Shown here piece after piece: positions 14,919 through 22,610 of a stretch of DNA of 64,000 nucleotides (positions are counted from its first letter, which is position 1; every line of letters begins with the position of its first letter). The stretch comes from Streptomyces sp. LHD-70 (lineage in GTDB: Bacteria > Actinomycetota > Actinomycetes > Streptomycetales > Streptomycetaceae), in assembly GCF_031157275.1 (NCBI RefSeq), contig NZ_JAVIFW010000002.1:186001-250000 (forward strand), given 5' to 3'. A program made the translations under genes and the position numbers. The notes under the pieces are model-generated. The model made no database searches, was not told the origin of the DNA, and worked only from the letters and a program-made list of their open reading frames with translations.

Positions 14919-15752
14919 GTGCGAAAGCTGAGCAAGAAGCTCATCGGGGCGCTCTCCGCCGCTCTCGCCCTGCTCGTCCTCGGCGGATACGTCGTGTACG
15001 AGGAGTTCATCGACACGGGGATGTGCTGCGTCAAGCCGACCATCGCCGACATGCCGAAGGGCCCCGACGGGGAGATCGACGTGGCCTCCCAGAGCGTGAC
15101 GACCCAGGTTCCCGCCGGCTACGACTTCTCCATCCACGTGCGCCCGGGCGGCGGCGCCGACGACTGGCAGGTCGCCGAATCCGGAGAGGCGGGTGGCGTG
15201 CTGCGCGCCAAAGGCGCCAAGACCGTCAAGGGCACCCGCTACTTCAAGTTCCGCGCGCTCAGGCCCGGGAAGTCGCGCATCGTTCTGAAGGAGACCGACG
15301 GCGAGCGCACCATGACCTACCCCGTCGAGGCCGTGGGCGGCGGCGAATCGACGTACACGGAACCCGACCCCGAAGGGGTGCCGGAGGAAGGCAACGCCCG
15401 CGAGTTCGAGCGTGACAGCCGCAGGCTGGACGGCGACTTCGTAGGCACCGTCTCCCTGAGTAAAGGCGAGGACTACCTCATCGCCAACCGCTACAGCAAC
15501 CAGCCCGGCTACACCTGGACACTCACCGAGGACAGCGACGACGGCCTGACCGTGGCCTCGCCGGACCCTCGGTACACGACGGGCGACCCGGCGGCAGCGC
15601 GACAGGACTGGTACTCGCTCAGCTCCCTCAAGAAGGGCACCACCACCCTCAAACTCTTTGGCTGCTACCGCTGCACGTGGGACGACCAGCCCAGCACCCC
15701 CGAGAGCAAGAAGTTCTCCGTCACCAAGACCCTCACTGTGGTGGTGCATTGA
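14919..15752 (+). CDS. Membrane-anchored protein with two chagasin-like (I42) inhibitor domains, copy 1
   Basis: A 277-residue protein with one N-terminal membrane helix (about 8-27) and the remainder outside the cytoplasm. Two beta-sandwich repeats are visible. The second (about 155-277) has the hallmarks of chagasin/ICP inhibitors of papain-family proteases: NQPGYTWTL for the NPTTGYxW loop, then SSLKKGTTTLKLFGCYRC where chagasins have GxxTLxLxYxRPW. The first (about 60-140) shows the same order with GADDWQVAE and GTRYFKFRALRPGKSRIVL. Paired cysteines CC and CYRC are shared with the next gene. It starts 7 bp after the protease-domain gene. A role as immunity protein that caps the protease is my inference. 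Confidence 0.65.
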   Translation: MRKLSKKLIGALSAALALLVLGGYVVYEEFIDTGMCCVKPTIADMPKGPDGEIDVASQSVTTQVPAGYDFSIHVRPGGGADDWQVAESGEAGGVLRAKGAKTVKGTRYFKFRALRPGKSRIVLKETDGERTMTYPVEAVGGGESTYTEPDPEGVPEEGNAREFERDSRRLDGDFVGTVSLSKGEDYLIANRYSNQPGYTWTLTEDSDDGLTVASPDPRYTTGDPAAARQDWYSLSSLKKGTTTLKLFGCYRCTWDDQPSTPESKKFSVTKTLTVVVH

Positions 15753-16612
15753 TGCGAGTGAGGCGGTTGATGCCGCTGGGCATGTCGAAGCGGGCCCGTT
15801 GGGTCGCGGCCTGCGCGGCCGTGCTGATGCTCGGCGGCGGGTACGTCGCGTACGAGGAGTTCATCGCCGACGACATGATCTGCTGCGCCCTCCCCCCGCC
15901 CCTCTACAACGTGCCGCGCGGCCCCGACGGGGAGATCGACATCGCCTCGCAGTCCCTGCGGCCCGAGGTGCTCGTCGACCACGACTTCTCGATCCACGTA
16001 CGGCCGGGCGGCGACGCCGACGATTGGCGGCTCGCCGAGTCCGGGGAGGCGGCGGGCGTCGTGCGCGCGCGGGGCGTCAAGGACGTGGACGGCACGCGGT
16101 ACTTCAGGTTCCGCGCCGTGAAGACGGGGACGGCGCAGATCGTCCTGGAGGAGGTCGACGGGAAGCGGACGATGACGTACTCGGTCGAGGTCAAGGAGGG
16201 CACTCAGGTGAGCGGCGTCCTCGGCGACCCCGAGGACCGGTACGGCCGCCCCGACGAGGACCTCCCACCGGACCAAGTCCGCACGATCGAAGGGGACTTC
16301 GACGGCGCCGTCACCGTGCACCCCGGCGAGACCTTCCGGATCGCCAACCACTACGACAACCAGCCGGGCTACACGTGGCAGATCGTGGGCCCGCCCGACG
16401 AGTCGGTCCTGACGGACTACCTGTCCGGCGTGCACACCACCGGCGACGCGGCGACGGTACGCCAGGACTGGTACGAGTTCACCGCCTCCGGCAAGGGCAC
16501 GACCGAGGTGAAGCTGTTCGGCTGCTACCGGTGCACGGACGGAATCAAGGCAGAGACGGCCGAGAGCAAGAAGTTCTCCGTCGCCAAGACCCTTACGGTG
16601 ACGGTGCGTTGA
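15752..16612 (+). CDS. Membrane-anchored protein with two chagasin-like (I42) inhibitor domains, copy 2
   Basis: A 286-residue paralogue of the preceding protein. It shares one membrane helix (about 14-34), the VPRGPDGEIDIASQSL segment, two chagasin-like repeats (GDADDWRLAE with GTRYFRFRAVKTGTAQIVL, then NQPGYTWQI with GKGTTEVKLFGCYRC) and the conserved CC and CYRC cysteines. The ATG overlaps the TGA of copy 1 (TGATG). Tandem duplication of the putative immunity gene next to one toxin is common in polymorphic toxin loci, where the copies diverge to meet different toxin variants. No third copy is present. Confidence 0.65.
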   Translation: MRVRRLMPLGMSKRARWVAACAAVLMLGGGYVAYEEFIADDMICCALPPPLYNVPRGPDGEIDIASQSLRPEVLVDHDFSIHVRPGGDADDWRLAESGEAAGVVRARGVKDVDGTRYFRFRAVKTGTAQIVLEEVDGKRTMTYSVEVKEGTQVSGVLGDPEDRYGRPDEDLPPDQVRTIEGDFDGAVTVHPGETFRIANHYDNQPGYTWQIVGPPDESVLTDYLSGVHTTGDAATVRQDWYEFTASGKGTTEVKLFGCYRCTDGIKAETAESKKFSVAKTLTVTVR

Positions 16613-16634
16613 ACGGGTTGTCCCTGAGGCGACC

Positions 16635-16909
16635 GTGCCCCGCGGAGCAATGGTGTGCGCAGACCACATGCCCACCCCCGCCTCCACCCCCGGCCCCACC
16701 CCCGCCATCGGCACCCTCGTCCGGGACGTACGGCGCGACCGGCTCGGTGAGTTCCGGGGCGAGTGCTGCGGGCGCTGGTTCCTTCGGCCCGTGCGGGGCG
16801 GGAGGGAGTGGGAGGCCGCTCCCGAGGACGTACAACTCGCCGACCCCGCACAGCGCCTGCGCGCCGGCACCGCGCGGGCGAACGCGCGCAGCAGAGGGAG
16901 GTGCTGTGA
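16635..16909 (+). CDS. Small conserved Streptomyces protein, 3' end apparently frameshifted
   Basis: Residues from ATG 16668 read PTPAIGTLVRDVRRDRLGEF and later GREWEAAPEDVQLADPAQRL, a pattern I recognise from short actinomycete proteins that bind or precede a small regulator-like partner (function unknown). Starts at 16635, 16650 and 16668 are all possible. The natural end is expected at the TGA at 16907-16909, which overlaps the next GTG, but the reading frame runs past it to 17132. A one-base difference around the GCGCGC run near 16880 would restore the short form, so a frameshift or sequence error is likely. Confidence 0.5.
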
Positions 16910-17132
16910 ACCGTCGAAGCACAGCTCAGGACGTGACCGTCGAGGACGCCGAGGCGGCCCGCCGCGCGCTGGCCGAAGCGCTCACGGAAGCGGGGATCAC
17001 GCAGCCCTCACTACGGGTCGCCCCCCTCGCGTACGTGGGCGAACCCGCCGTCCCCCTCATGGAGTTGGGCCGCTGCAACATCCCCACCGCGCGAGCGCTC
17101 ACCGTGGCGCTGAGGGGGGCGTCAGTCCGTGA
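16906..17132 (+). CDS. Small conserved hypothetical protein, frame left open at its 3' end
   Basis: From GTG 16906 the frame reads RRSTAQDVTVEDAEAARRAL, then PLAYVGEPAVPLMELGRCNI and PTARALTVAL, strong coding sequence of a roughly 75-residue Streptomyces protein of unknown function. GGGAGG lies just upstream. Homologues, as I recall them, stop soon after the ALTxAL helix. Here the frame stays open to 17787, through an opposite-strand gene. One extra base in the G6 run at 17113-17118 would bring in the TGA at 17130-17132, which I use as the end. It may be a real frameshift mutation or a homopolymer error. Confidence 0.5.
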
Positions 17133-17751
17133 CCCGAGCCCCGATCGCCCGGGCCCGGCGGCGCGCCTCGGGGCTGAGGCCCTTGCGGCGGGGCGAGGTG
17201 CGGCGGTTGTACGCGGTGGGCTGGGAGACGTAGCTCAGGGAGCGCGGGCCGGGTTCGGCGATCACGCACGCGAACCGGGGGTCACCCGCGTACACGATCC
17301 CGTCGACGCCCTTGCGGGCGATGCGGTCCCAGGGGCGGAGGAAGAGGCCGGACAGCTTCGGGGACACGGACTTCTCCGGCTTGTCCGGGTCGGGCAGGCG
17401 AAATTGGGCCTTGCGCCCGCGCGGGTCGTACTGGACGCCGCCCGGCTGCCGCAGCCAGGGGTAGGTCATCAGGATGCGGCGCATCCGCCGGAACTTGCCC
17501 AGGCGGTCGCCGGACATCACCGCGTTGTACGCGATCACGCACAGCACCAGGGCTGCCGGAATGGCCGCCCACTCCGGCAGCACGACCACCGTCACGTACA
17601 GCACGCCCCACCACAGCGCCCACCAGCCGACGAACTTGGCCGTCTGGCCGGCCACGGAGCGGGACCAGGCGGCGGGAGTGCCCGGGTCCTCCCAGGCCAC
17701 CGGCCCGGCGAACGGTCCTTCGAGCCCGCCCTGCTTCGCGTACACGCTCAC
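17122..17751 (-). CDS. Membrane protein of unknown function
   Basis: About 209 residues. Two adjacent membrane helices (FVGWWALWWGVLYVTVVVL and AALVLCVIAYNAVM, residues about 37-75) are followed by a basic cytoplasmic domain with MRRILMTYPWLR and RPWDRIARKGVDGIVYAGDP. The domain ends in RRKGLSPEARRRARAIG. I do not recognise the family with confidence. GTG 17751 is the first possible start; GTG 17745 has AGGAG five bases upstream and may be the true one. The upstream remnant overlapped this start, which suggests they once formed an operon. Confidence 0.7.
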   Translation of the reverse strand: MSVYAKQGGLEGPFAGPVAWEDPGTPAAWSRSVAGQTAKFVGWWALWWGVLYVTVVVLPEWAAIPAALVLCVIAYNAVMSGDRLGKFRRMRRILMTYPWLRQPGGVQYDPRGRKAQFRLPDPDKPEKSVSPKLSGLFLRPWDRIARKGVDGIVYAGDPRFACVIAEPGPRSLSYVSQPTAYNRRTSPRRKGLSPEARRRARAIGARVTD

Positions 17752-17767
17752 TCCTCGCTCTTCCGGG

Positions 17768-18056
17768 TCAGCCGAAGTCGGCCGTGATGCCGTCCTTGAT
17801 GGTGCCGGACTCCCCGTCGGGAGCCGACGGCAGTGGTGCTCAGCGACAGCACCGCCGGCTGGTACCCGGAGGGCGCGGGGATGTACACGTCGCACTGGTA
17901 GAGGTCCTGCGCGGGCATCCCCGCGACCGCGGGCGCGGTGACGAGGGTGTCGCAGAACGATCCGCGGCCTCCGCCGGGAAGCCGGAGCCGTTCCACGCGT
18001 GGCGTTCTCCCCCGCGGACGCCGCGCGCACAGGCACTTGCCCGATAGGCGCGCCGT
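17768..18056 (-). pseudogene. Frameshifted remnant of a secreted or membrane protein gene
   Basis: On the minus strand coding-like segments lie in different frames: GQVPVRAASAGENAT, then WNGSGFPAEAADR, then CDTLVTAPAVAGMPAQDLYQ with CDVYIPAPSGYQPAVLSLST, then SAPDGESGTIKDGITADFG ending in TGA at 17768-17770. Each has GC-rich third positions and they follow one another in order, so at least three one-base shifts interrupt one ancestral gene. No start codon with a ribosome binding site is left upstream. Family unknown. Confidence 0.5.
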
Positions 18057-18089
18057 CGCCCCGCCGAGCAGATTCCGCTCGGCGGGGCG
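18057..18089. terminator. Hairpin terminator after the M23 gene
   Basis: Perfect 13-bp arms (CGCCCCGCCGAGC and its complement) with a 7-nt loop lie about 30 bp after the stop of the minus-strand M23 gene. No T tract follows, as usual in this genus. Confidence 0.75.
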
Positions 18090-18120
18090 ACGGGACGAAG
18101 TGCGTACAGCTGCGCAGCGG

Positions 18121-19539
18121 CTACGCGCAGTCGTGCGCGCTGGACGTACTGGAGCCGATCACCACATCCGCGCCCGCGAGGGTCGTCAGGTGCACGGCGT
18201 TGACCGTGAGGCCCTTGTCGGCGCCCTCCACAGGGATCTGCTCGTTGACCACGAGCTTGCCCGCGAGGCCGAGGTCGACCTCGAAGCCCGGGGTGTCGGG
18301 GATCTCGACCGGGTTGCCGGCGACGGTCAGTTCCAGCTCGACGCTGCCGGCCGACGCCTCACAGCTGCTGGTCGACTTCGCGGTGAGCCCGGAGACACCC
18401 ACGACCGGGAGGCCGGGCAGGCCGATGCTCGCGTCGGCGACGGTCGCGGTCGACGTGACCGCGCTCGGACCGACCTCGGCGGCGACCTCGGCGCAGAGCG
18501 CGTCGGCGTTCAGGACCACCGCGTTGACGCTCTCGGCGCACTCGGGGCCCAGGCTCTCCGCCTCGGCCGTACGGAGGGTGCCGGTGTCCGGGGTCGGGTC
18601 GATGCTCAGCGGGAGCAGCGGGAGCGGAACCTCGGCGGCGAGACCGTACGAACGGCCCTCCACGTGCTGGAGCTTGAGGTCCGCGTCGGCCGTGGACTTC
18701 ACGTACGCGTCGTCGCCCGCGAAGGTGGCGGTGAGCGGCACGGTGCCGTCGTCCGTCAGCTTCTGGTCCGCGACCTCGACCGTGCAGCTCGCCGTGCCGT
18801 CGGCGTCCGTCTCTCCGTCACAGGTCTGCACGGCGCCGCCGCCGTCCTCGGAGCCGAGCTCGAAGGAGACCTCCCGGCCCTTTACGGGCTCGTCCGACTC
18901 CTCGGTCCTCAGCTCGGCGGAGAGGGTGGCTTCGGAGCCGTTGGCGATGCTCTTGTCGCCGGTGTAGGCGAGGGTGGTGTCCTCGGGCTCGGGGTCACCG
19001 GGGTCGCCGCCGTCGCGACAGTTGCTGCTGATCAATTCCTTGCGGTTCTCCTGAACCGGGTAGGGCGCCAGGTTCTTTCCCTCCAGGTGGATGTCCACGC
19101 CCTCATCGTTTAGCCGTTGGTCGAAGTGAAGGTGCGCGACTGTGGCTTCGGTCGAGCCCAGGGTGCCGATCTGCTGGCCCTGTTTGACCTCCGCGCCCTC
19201 CTCGACATCCTGGCTGTCCAGGTGCAGGTAGCGGGTCTGCCAGCCTCCCCCGTGGTCGAGCTCCACGTACTTCCCGGCGCCACCGCCCTCGCCGAGGTGC
19301 ACGGTGCCGTCGGCTGAGGCAAGGACGGGCTTGCCCCGATCGGCCTCACCGCTGCCCCAGTTGATGTCGATCGCTCCGTCATACTCGTGCTCGGAGAAAT
19401 AGGTCCAGCCCTTCTCGTCGCACTGGTACGGGGCTTTGAAGTCCGGGCGCTCCTCCAGCGGGTCCGCCGACGCCGTAGGCGCACTCAGCGCGGCCGCCGC
19501 CAAGACCCCTCCCAGCACCATGGCTATACGTCTCTTCAC
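18121..19539 (-). CDS. Secreted M23 (LytM-type) peptidase with Ig-like and choice-of-anchor P-type domains
   Basis: A 472-residue exported protein with signal peptide about 1-25. The M23 domain (about 35-160) has zinc ligands His51 and Asp58 in HEYDGAIDIN, the LASADGTV strand, and the closing AHLHFDQR motif, so it should cleave peptidoglycan cross-bridges or related peptides. An Ig-like domain (about 185-285) with CDGETDADGTASC follows, and the C-terminal ~180 residues end in VNAVHLTTLAGADVVIGSS, typical of choice-of-anchor P surface proteins. GGGAGGG lies just before the GTG start at 19539. The combination of hydrolase and surface-display module suggests action on the cell's own wall. Confidence 0.88.
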   Translation of the reverse strand: MKRRIAMVLGGVLAAAALSAPTASADPLEERPDFKAPYQCDEKGWTYFSEHEYDGAIDINWGSGEADRGKPVLASADGTVHLGEGGGAGKYVELDHGGGWQTRYLHLDSQDVEEGAEVKQGQQIGTLGSTEATVAHLHFDQRLNDEGVDIHLEGKNLAPYPVQENRKELISSNCRDGGDPGDPEPEDTTLAYTGDKSIANGSEATLSAELRTEESDEPVKGREVSFELGSEDGGGAVQTCDGETDADGTASCTVEVADQKLTDDGTVPLTATFAGDDAYVKSTADADLKLQHVEGRSYGLAAEVPLPLLPLSIDPTPDTGTLRTAEAESLGPECAESVNAVVLNADALCAEVAAEVGPSAVTSTATVADASIGLPGLPVVGVSGLTAKSTSSCEASAGSVELELTVAGNPVEIPDTPGFEVDLGLAGKLVVNEQIPVEGADKGLTVNAVHLTTLAGADVVIGSSTSSAHDCA

Positions 19540-19582
19540 TTCTTCCCTCCCCGTCGCGGTACGCCACTTGGTGTGGCCATGA

Positions 19583-20662
19583 CTATGGGAGAGGGAGCGC
19601 ACCGGCCCCGGCCAGGGGATTACGCCCTGGCGCAAACGGACCCTTCGCCTCCGGCACCGCCGACCCCGCCCCGACCCCCGCCAGCTCCGCCCCCAGCGGG
19701 GTGGCCACATGCAGCACCTCGCCGCCCAGCCGCGTGCTGGTGACCAGGCCCGCGCCCCGCAGCGCCGTCGCGTGCCTGCTGGCGCTCGCCGCGGACACCC
19801 CGATGCGCAGGGCGAGTTCACTGGTCGAGCAGGGGTGGGCCAGCGCCCGGATCGCCAGCGCCCGCGTGCGCCCGAGCACCGGGGCCAGGCCGTCGACCGG
19901 CGCGCGCGTCCGGGCCCGCGCCCCGGGGACTCCCGGCTCCCCCGCCCGGGCCGGATAGACGAGCACCGGCGGCAGCTCCGGGTCGATCAGCGTCACCGGG
20001 GCCACACAGAAGTAGGACGGGACGAGCGTGATGCCCCGCCCGCCGAGACGCAGGTCCCGGTCGACCGGATAGTCGGCACTGAGGACGGGCCAGGCCCACC
20101 GCATCGTCGGCGACAGCGTGCCGAGCAACCGCCCGACCCCGCCGTCCAGGACGCGCCGCCCGCACGCCGCACGCTCCGCGAACAACGTCTCGTCCAGCTC
20201 GGCCAGGCAGGGGTGGACGAGCTCACGGTGGTACACGGCGAGCGCCTGCGCCAGATCGCGCCTGCCCTCCCGGTCGCCGTCGGCCAACTGACGTACCCAC
20301 AGTGGACGTTCACGGGTACGGAACACCGCAGCGAGGTCGGCGGCGAGCGCCCGGCGCCGAGTGCCGCGGATCAACTCCAAACCGTCCGCCAAGGGTGGCT
20401 GGCCCGGTGGAGTGAGGAAGTCCGGAAAGCTGCCGCGCGGCGGTACGAGCGCGGTGAGCCGGCTCAGCACACCCCGCAGGTCCAGCCGCCCGCGCCCGCG
20501 CAGCCGGTCCCGTACGTGACCGACCCAGGGTCGGCAGCGGGCGGCCGGTCTGGACGCCTGGAGCTGATGGAGACTGAGCGTCAGCTCCCACATGACGTCC
20601 GGGCGCGCGGCCACCGTCGTACGCGCAAGATCCTCCGCCGTGAAGTGAATACGCAGTGCCAT
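19583..20662 (-). CDS. ArsR-family (winged helix) regulator with large N-terminal domain
   Basis: A 359-residue protein. The C-terminal winged helix (about 265-335) reads LAHPCSTSELALRIGVSAAS followed by SRHATALRGAGLVTSTRLGG, typical of ArsR-like DNA binding. The N-terminal 250 residues (starting MALRIHFTAEDLARTTVA) match the ligand- or partner-binding part seen in a Streptomyces group of ArsR-like regulators. No metal-binding cysteine cluster is visible. Its 3' end is 43 bp from the start of the M23 gene on the same strand, so the two may be co-transcribed. Confidence 0.85.
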   Translation of the reverse strand: MALRIHFTAEDLARTTVAARPDVMWELTLSLHQLQASRPAARCRPWVGHVRDRLRGRGRLDLRGVLSRLTALVPPRGSFPDFLTPPGQPPLADGLELIRGTRRRALAADLAAVFRTRERPLWVRQLADGDREGRRDLAQALAVYHRELVHPCLAELDETLFAERAACGRRVLDGGVGRLLGTLSPTMRWAWPVLSADYPVDRDLRLGGRGITLVPSYFCVAPVTLIDPELPPVLVYPARAGEPGVPGARARTRAPVDGLAPVLGRTRALAIRALAHPCSTSELALRIGVSAASASRHATALRGAGLVTSTRLGGEVLHVATPLGAELAGVGAGSAVPEAKGPFAPGRNPLAGAGALPLP

Positions 20663-20736
20663 GCCGTCCCCCGATCGTGGTCACCACGCGAGCGAAGCCA
20701 TCACCGTAAGTGATGTCGATAAATGAATGATTGATG

Positions 20737-20776
20737 CGAACAGGCCCTGAATCGGGCGCGCAGCGGGGCCTGTTCG
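20737..20776. promoter_or_regulatory. Long inverted repeat in the divergent gap 20663-20986
   Basis: CGAACAGGCCC (20737-20747) and its exact complement (20766-20776) can form an 11-bp stem with an 18-nt loop. The gap holds no gene. The sequence near 20700-20735 is unusually AT-rich (several ATGA/TTGAT segments) and is the likely promoter region of the arsR-like gene. Confidence 0.5.
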
Positions 20777-20986
20777 GACACGGCTCGCGCAGAGAGAGGG
20801 CGAGCGACGCCCACCGAGACCCCTGCCGTCGTTGTGCGTTGAGGGGAGCCCGGCGGGTCGCCTCGCTCGTCCCACGCGCCCCGCCCGCCTCGGTTCCGTC
20901 CACACCGTGGACGCCCTCGTACCCCTTATGGGCTAAACGATCTCCGCAGGTACATGGCGGGGCCACCGGCTGCGCAGTGTGATCGC

Positions 20987-21550
20987 GTGACTGTCATCAC
21001 CGTGCGGCGTGCGGGTTCCGCCGTCCTGTTGTCCCTCGTGCTGCCCCTGCTGCCCCTGCTGCCGGCGGCCGGCGTCGCCGATGCCCGCCCCCGTACGGAC
21101 AGTTGCGCCTACGCGGGTGTCGATCTGCCGCTCGAAGAGCTCGGCGAGGTGGCACGGGAGCAGGGGGTCAGGGAGGCGGTACGGAGGGCCTGTCGCCGCA
21201 CGACGCCCTCCCCTCCGCCCCCGCCGAAGCCTCGACCGAAGCCGAAGCCCGAGCCGAAGCCCGAGCCGCCGCGGGTCGCGCCCGAGCCGCCCGCCCCTCC
21301 GCCTCCACCTCCGTCCGAGCCGCCGCCCTCGAAGGCCCCGCGCCCGAGTCCCACCCCGACGCCTTCGGCCACGCCCTCCCCCTCCTTCTTCCCGCCCCCG
21401 CCGCGCGCCCGGCCGCAGCGGGCCGAGGAGCGGGGCGGCTCGGCGGTCACCCGGACGCTGCTGCTCGTCGCCCCCGCCGTGATCGCCGCCGCCTTCGGAG
21501 CGGCCAACGCGAGCGGCGGCGCTACCGGCCGCGCCGGCGGCCGCTCCTGA
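20987..21550 (+). CDS. Proline-rich membrane-anchored secreted protein
   Basis: A 187-residue protein of unknown function. Signal peptide (about 1-33), a short folded part with two cysteines (SCAYAGVDLPLEELGEVARE and RRACRR), a Pro/Lys/Glu-rich spacer (about 75-145, with KPRPKPKPEPKPEP), and a C-terminal membrane helix TLLLVAPAVIAAAFGAA. This is the architecture of a wall-spanning surface protein. GTG 20987 is preceded by CAGTGT and six bases, fitting a leaderless start. The next gene, a membrane protein, begins 49 bp later and is probably in the same operon. Confidence 0.75.
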   Translation: MTVITVRRAGSAVLLSLVLPLLPLLPAAGVADARPRTDSCAYAGVDLPLEELGEVAREQGVREAVRRACRRTTPSPPPPPKPRPKPKPEPKPEPPRVAPEPPAPPPPPPSEPPPSKAPRPSPTPTPSATPSPSFFPPPPRARPQRAEERGGSAVTRTLLLVAPAVIAAAFGAANASGGATGRAGGRS

Positions 21551-21599
21551 CCGACCACACCCCACCACCAACCAGCAACTCGCCCTGAAGGGACCTCAG

Positions 21600-22361
21600 T
21601 TGAGCAACTGGCTCGCGCTCACCCTCGCCATGGCCGCCGCCTGCGCCGCCGTCGTCATCACCGCGTTCCTGCGCGACCGGCGCGCCTCCGAGGACGAGGA
21701 CCCGGACGACACCCCCGACGTCATCGAGTACATGACGATGATGATCGGCGTGGTCTACGCCATCGTGCTCGGCCTCGCCATCGCCGGAGTCTGGGAGGGG
21801 CGCGCCGCCGCCGAGGACACCGCGCGTGCCGAGGCCTTCGCGCTGCACGAACTCCGCGAGCGCGCCGCCGACTTCCCCGCCCCGACCGCCGACCGCATCC
21901 GCTCCGGGGTCGACGCCTACGTCCACCACTCGGTCACCAAGGAGTGGCCTGCCTTCGCCGACTCCGGTGAGCTCACCGACCGCGGCGACCAGCTCCTGAC
22001 CGACGTCCGCAGGACCGTGCTCGACCACCAGCCGCGCACCGACAGCGAGAGCCGCGCCTCCTACGCCCTCGCCGACCAGGTCACCGCGGCCGTCGAGGCG
22101 CGCAATACCCGGGCGCTCGACTCCGGTTCCACCCTCGGCGGGGTGGTGTGGTTCGGGCTGATCGCGGGCGGGCTCGTCAGCGTCGGCATGCTCTTCGCCC
22201 TGCAGCTGCGGCGTTCGACACGGGAGTTGATCCTGGCCGGACTGTTCACGGCCCTGATCTCGTTCCTGCTGTTCCTGGTCTGGCAGTTCGACGACCCGGC
22301 GGCCCGGGACGCGGCGGGACTGATCGAACCGTTCACCTCACTGTTCCCGGGGGCCACCTGA
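21600..22361 (+). CDS. DUF4239-type integral membrane protein
   Basis: A 253-residue membrane protein. Helices at about 3-22, 42-62, 180-200 and 208-230 flank a soluble helical segment (70-175). The conserved order YMTMMIGVVYAIVLGLAIAG then VWEGR and AEAFALHELRE is characteristic of the bestrophin-like DUF4239 family, whose function is unknown. The start is TTG at 21600 with GAAGGGA upstream. It is likely co-expressed with the preceding surface protein. Confidence 0.8.
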   Translation: MSNWLALTLAMAAACAAVVITAFLRDRRASEDEDPDDTPDVIEYMTMMIGVVYAIVLGLAIAGVWEGRAAAEDTARAEAFALHELRERAADFPAPTADRIRSGVDAYVHHSVTKEWPAFADSGELTDRGDQLLTDVRRTVLDHQPRTDSESRASYALADQVTAAVEARNTRALDSGSTLGGVVWFGLIAGGLVSVGMLFALQLRRSTRELILAGLFTALISFLLFLVWQFDDPAARDAAGLIEPFTSLFPGAT

Positions 22362-22363
22362 CG

Positions 22364-22498
22364 CCGTAGATCCCGTAGATCCCGTAGATCCCGTAGATCC
22401 CGTGGATCCCGTGGATCCCGTGGATCCCGTGGATCCCGTGGATCCCGTGGATCCCGTGGATCCCGTGGATCCCGTGGATCTCGTGGATCTCGTAGACC
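22364..22498. repeat. Fifteen tandem 9-bp repeats after the DUF4239 stop codon
   Basis: The array starts 2 bp after the TGA. It has four CCGTAGATC units, nine CCGTGGATC units, and two degenerate units (TCGTGGATC, TCGTAGACC). Eight of the junctions create GGATCC. The 9-bp unit keeps one reading frame open on each strand (Asp-Pro-Val or Ile-His-Gly), but there is no start with a ribosome binding site and no conserved protein, so I regard it as non-coding. Confidence 0.95.
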
Positions 22499-22573
22499 CC
22501 GGTACTTCTTCCGCGGGGACGGCGGCGAGGAGCGCCCCGGACCCCGTACGCGATCCGTCTGCCCCGAACTCCC

Positions 22574-22604
22574 TTGACCTCAAGCCCACTTGAGGCTCCA
22601 TGGT
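22574..22604 (+). promoter_or_regulatory. SoxR-type promoter
   Basis: CCTCAAGcccaCTTGAGG (22578-22595) matches the SoxR box in both arms. It lies exactly between TTGACC (-35, 22574-22579) and CATGGT (-10, 22599-22604), which are 19 bp apart, the over-long spacer used by MerR-family activators. Six bases separate the -10 from the ATG at 22611, so the mRNA is probably leaderless. Confidence 0.85.
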
Positions 22605-22610
22605 TCTCGC

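Noticed and set aside
11951..15052. Long open frame on the minus strand across the toxin operon (over 1000 codons)
   Set aside because: Antisense shadow of high-GC genes; no start with a ribosome binding site and no recognisable domain. The plus-strand genes have proper motifs and codon bias.
22364..22498. CRISPR-like array
   Set aside because: Units are directly adjacent with no spacers and only 9 bp long; it is a simple tandem repeat.
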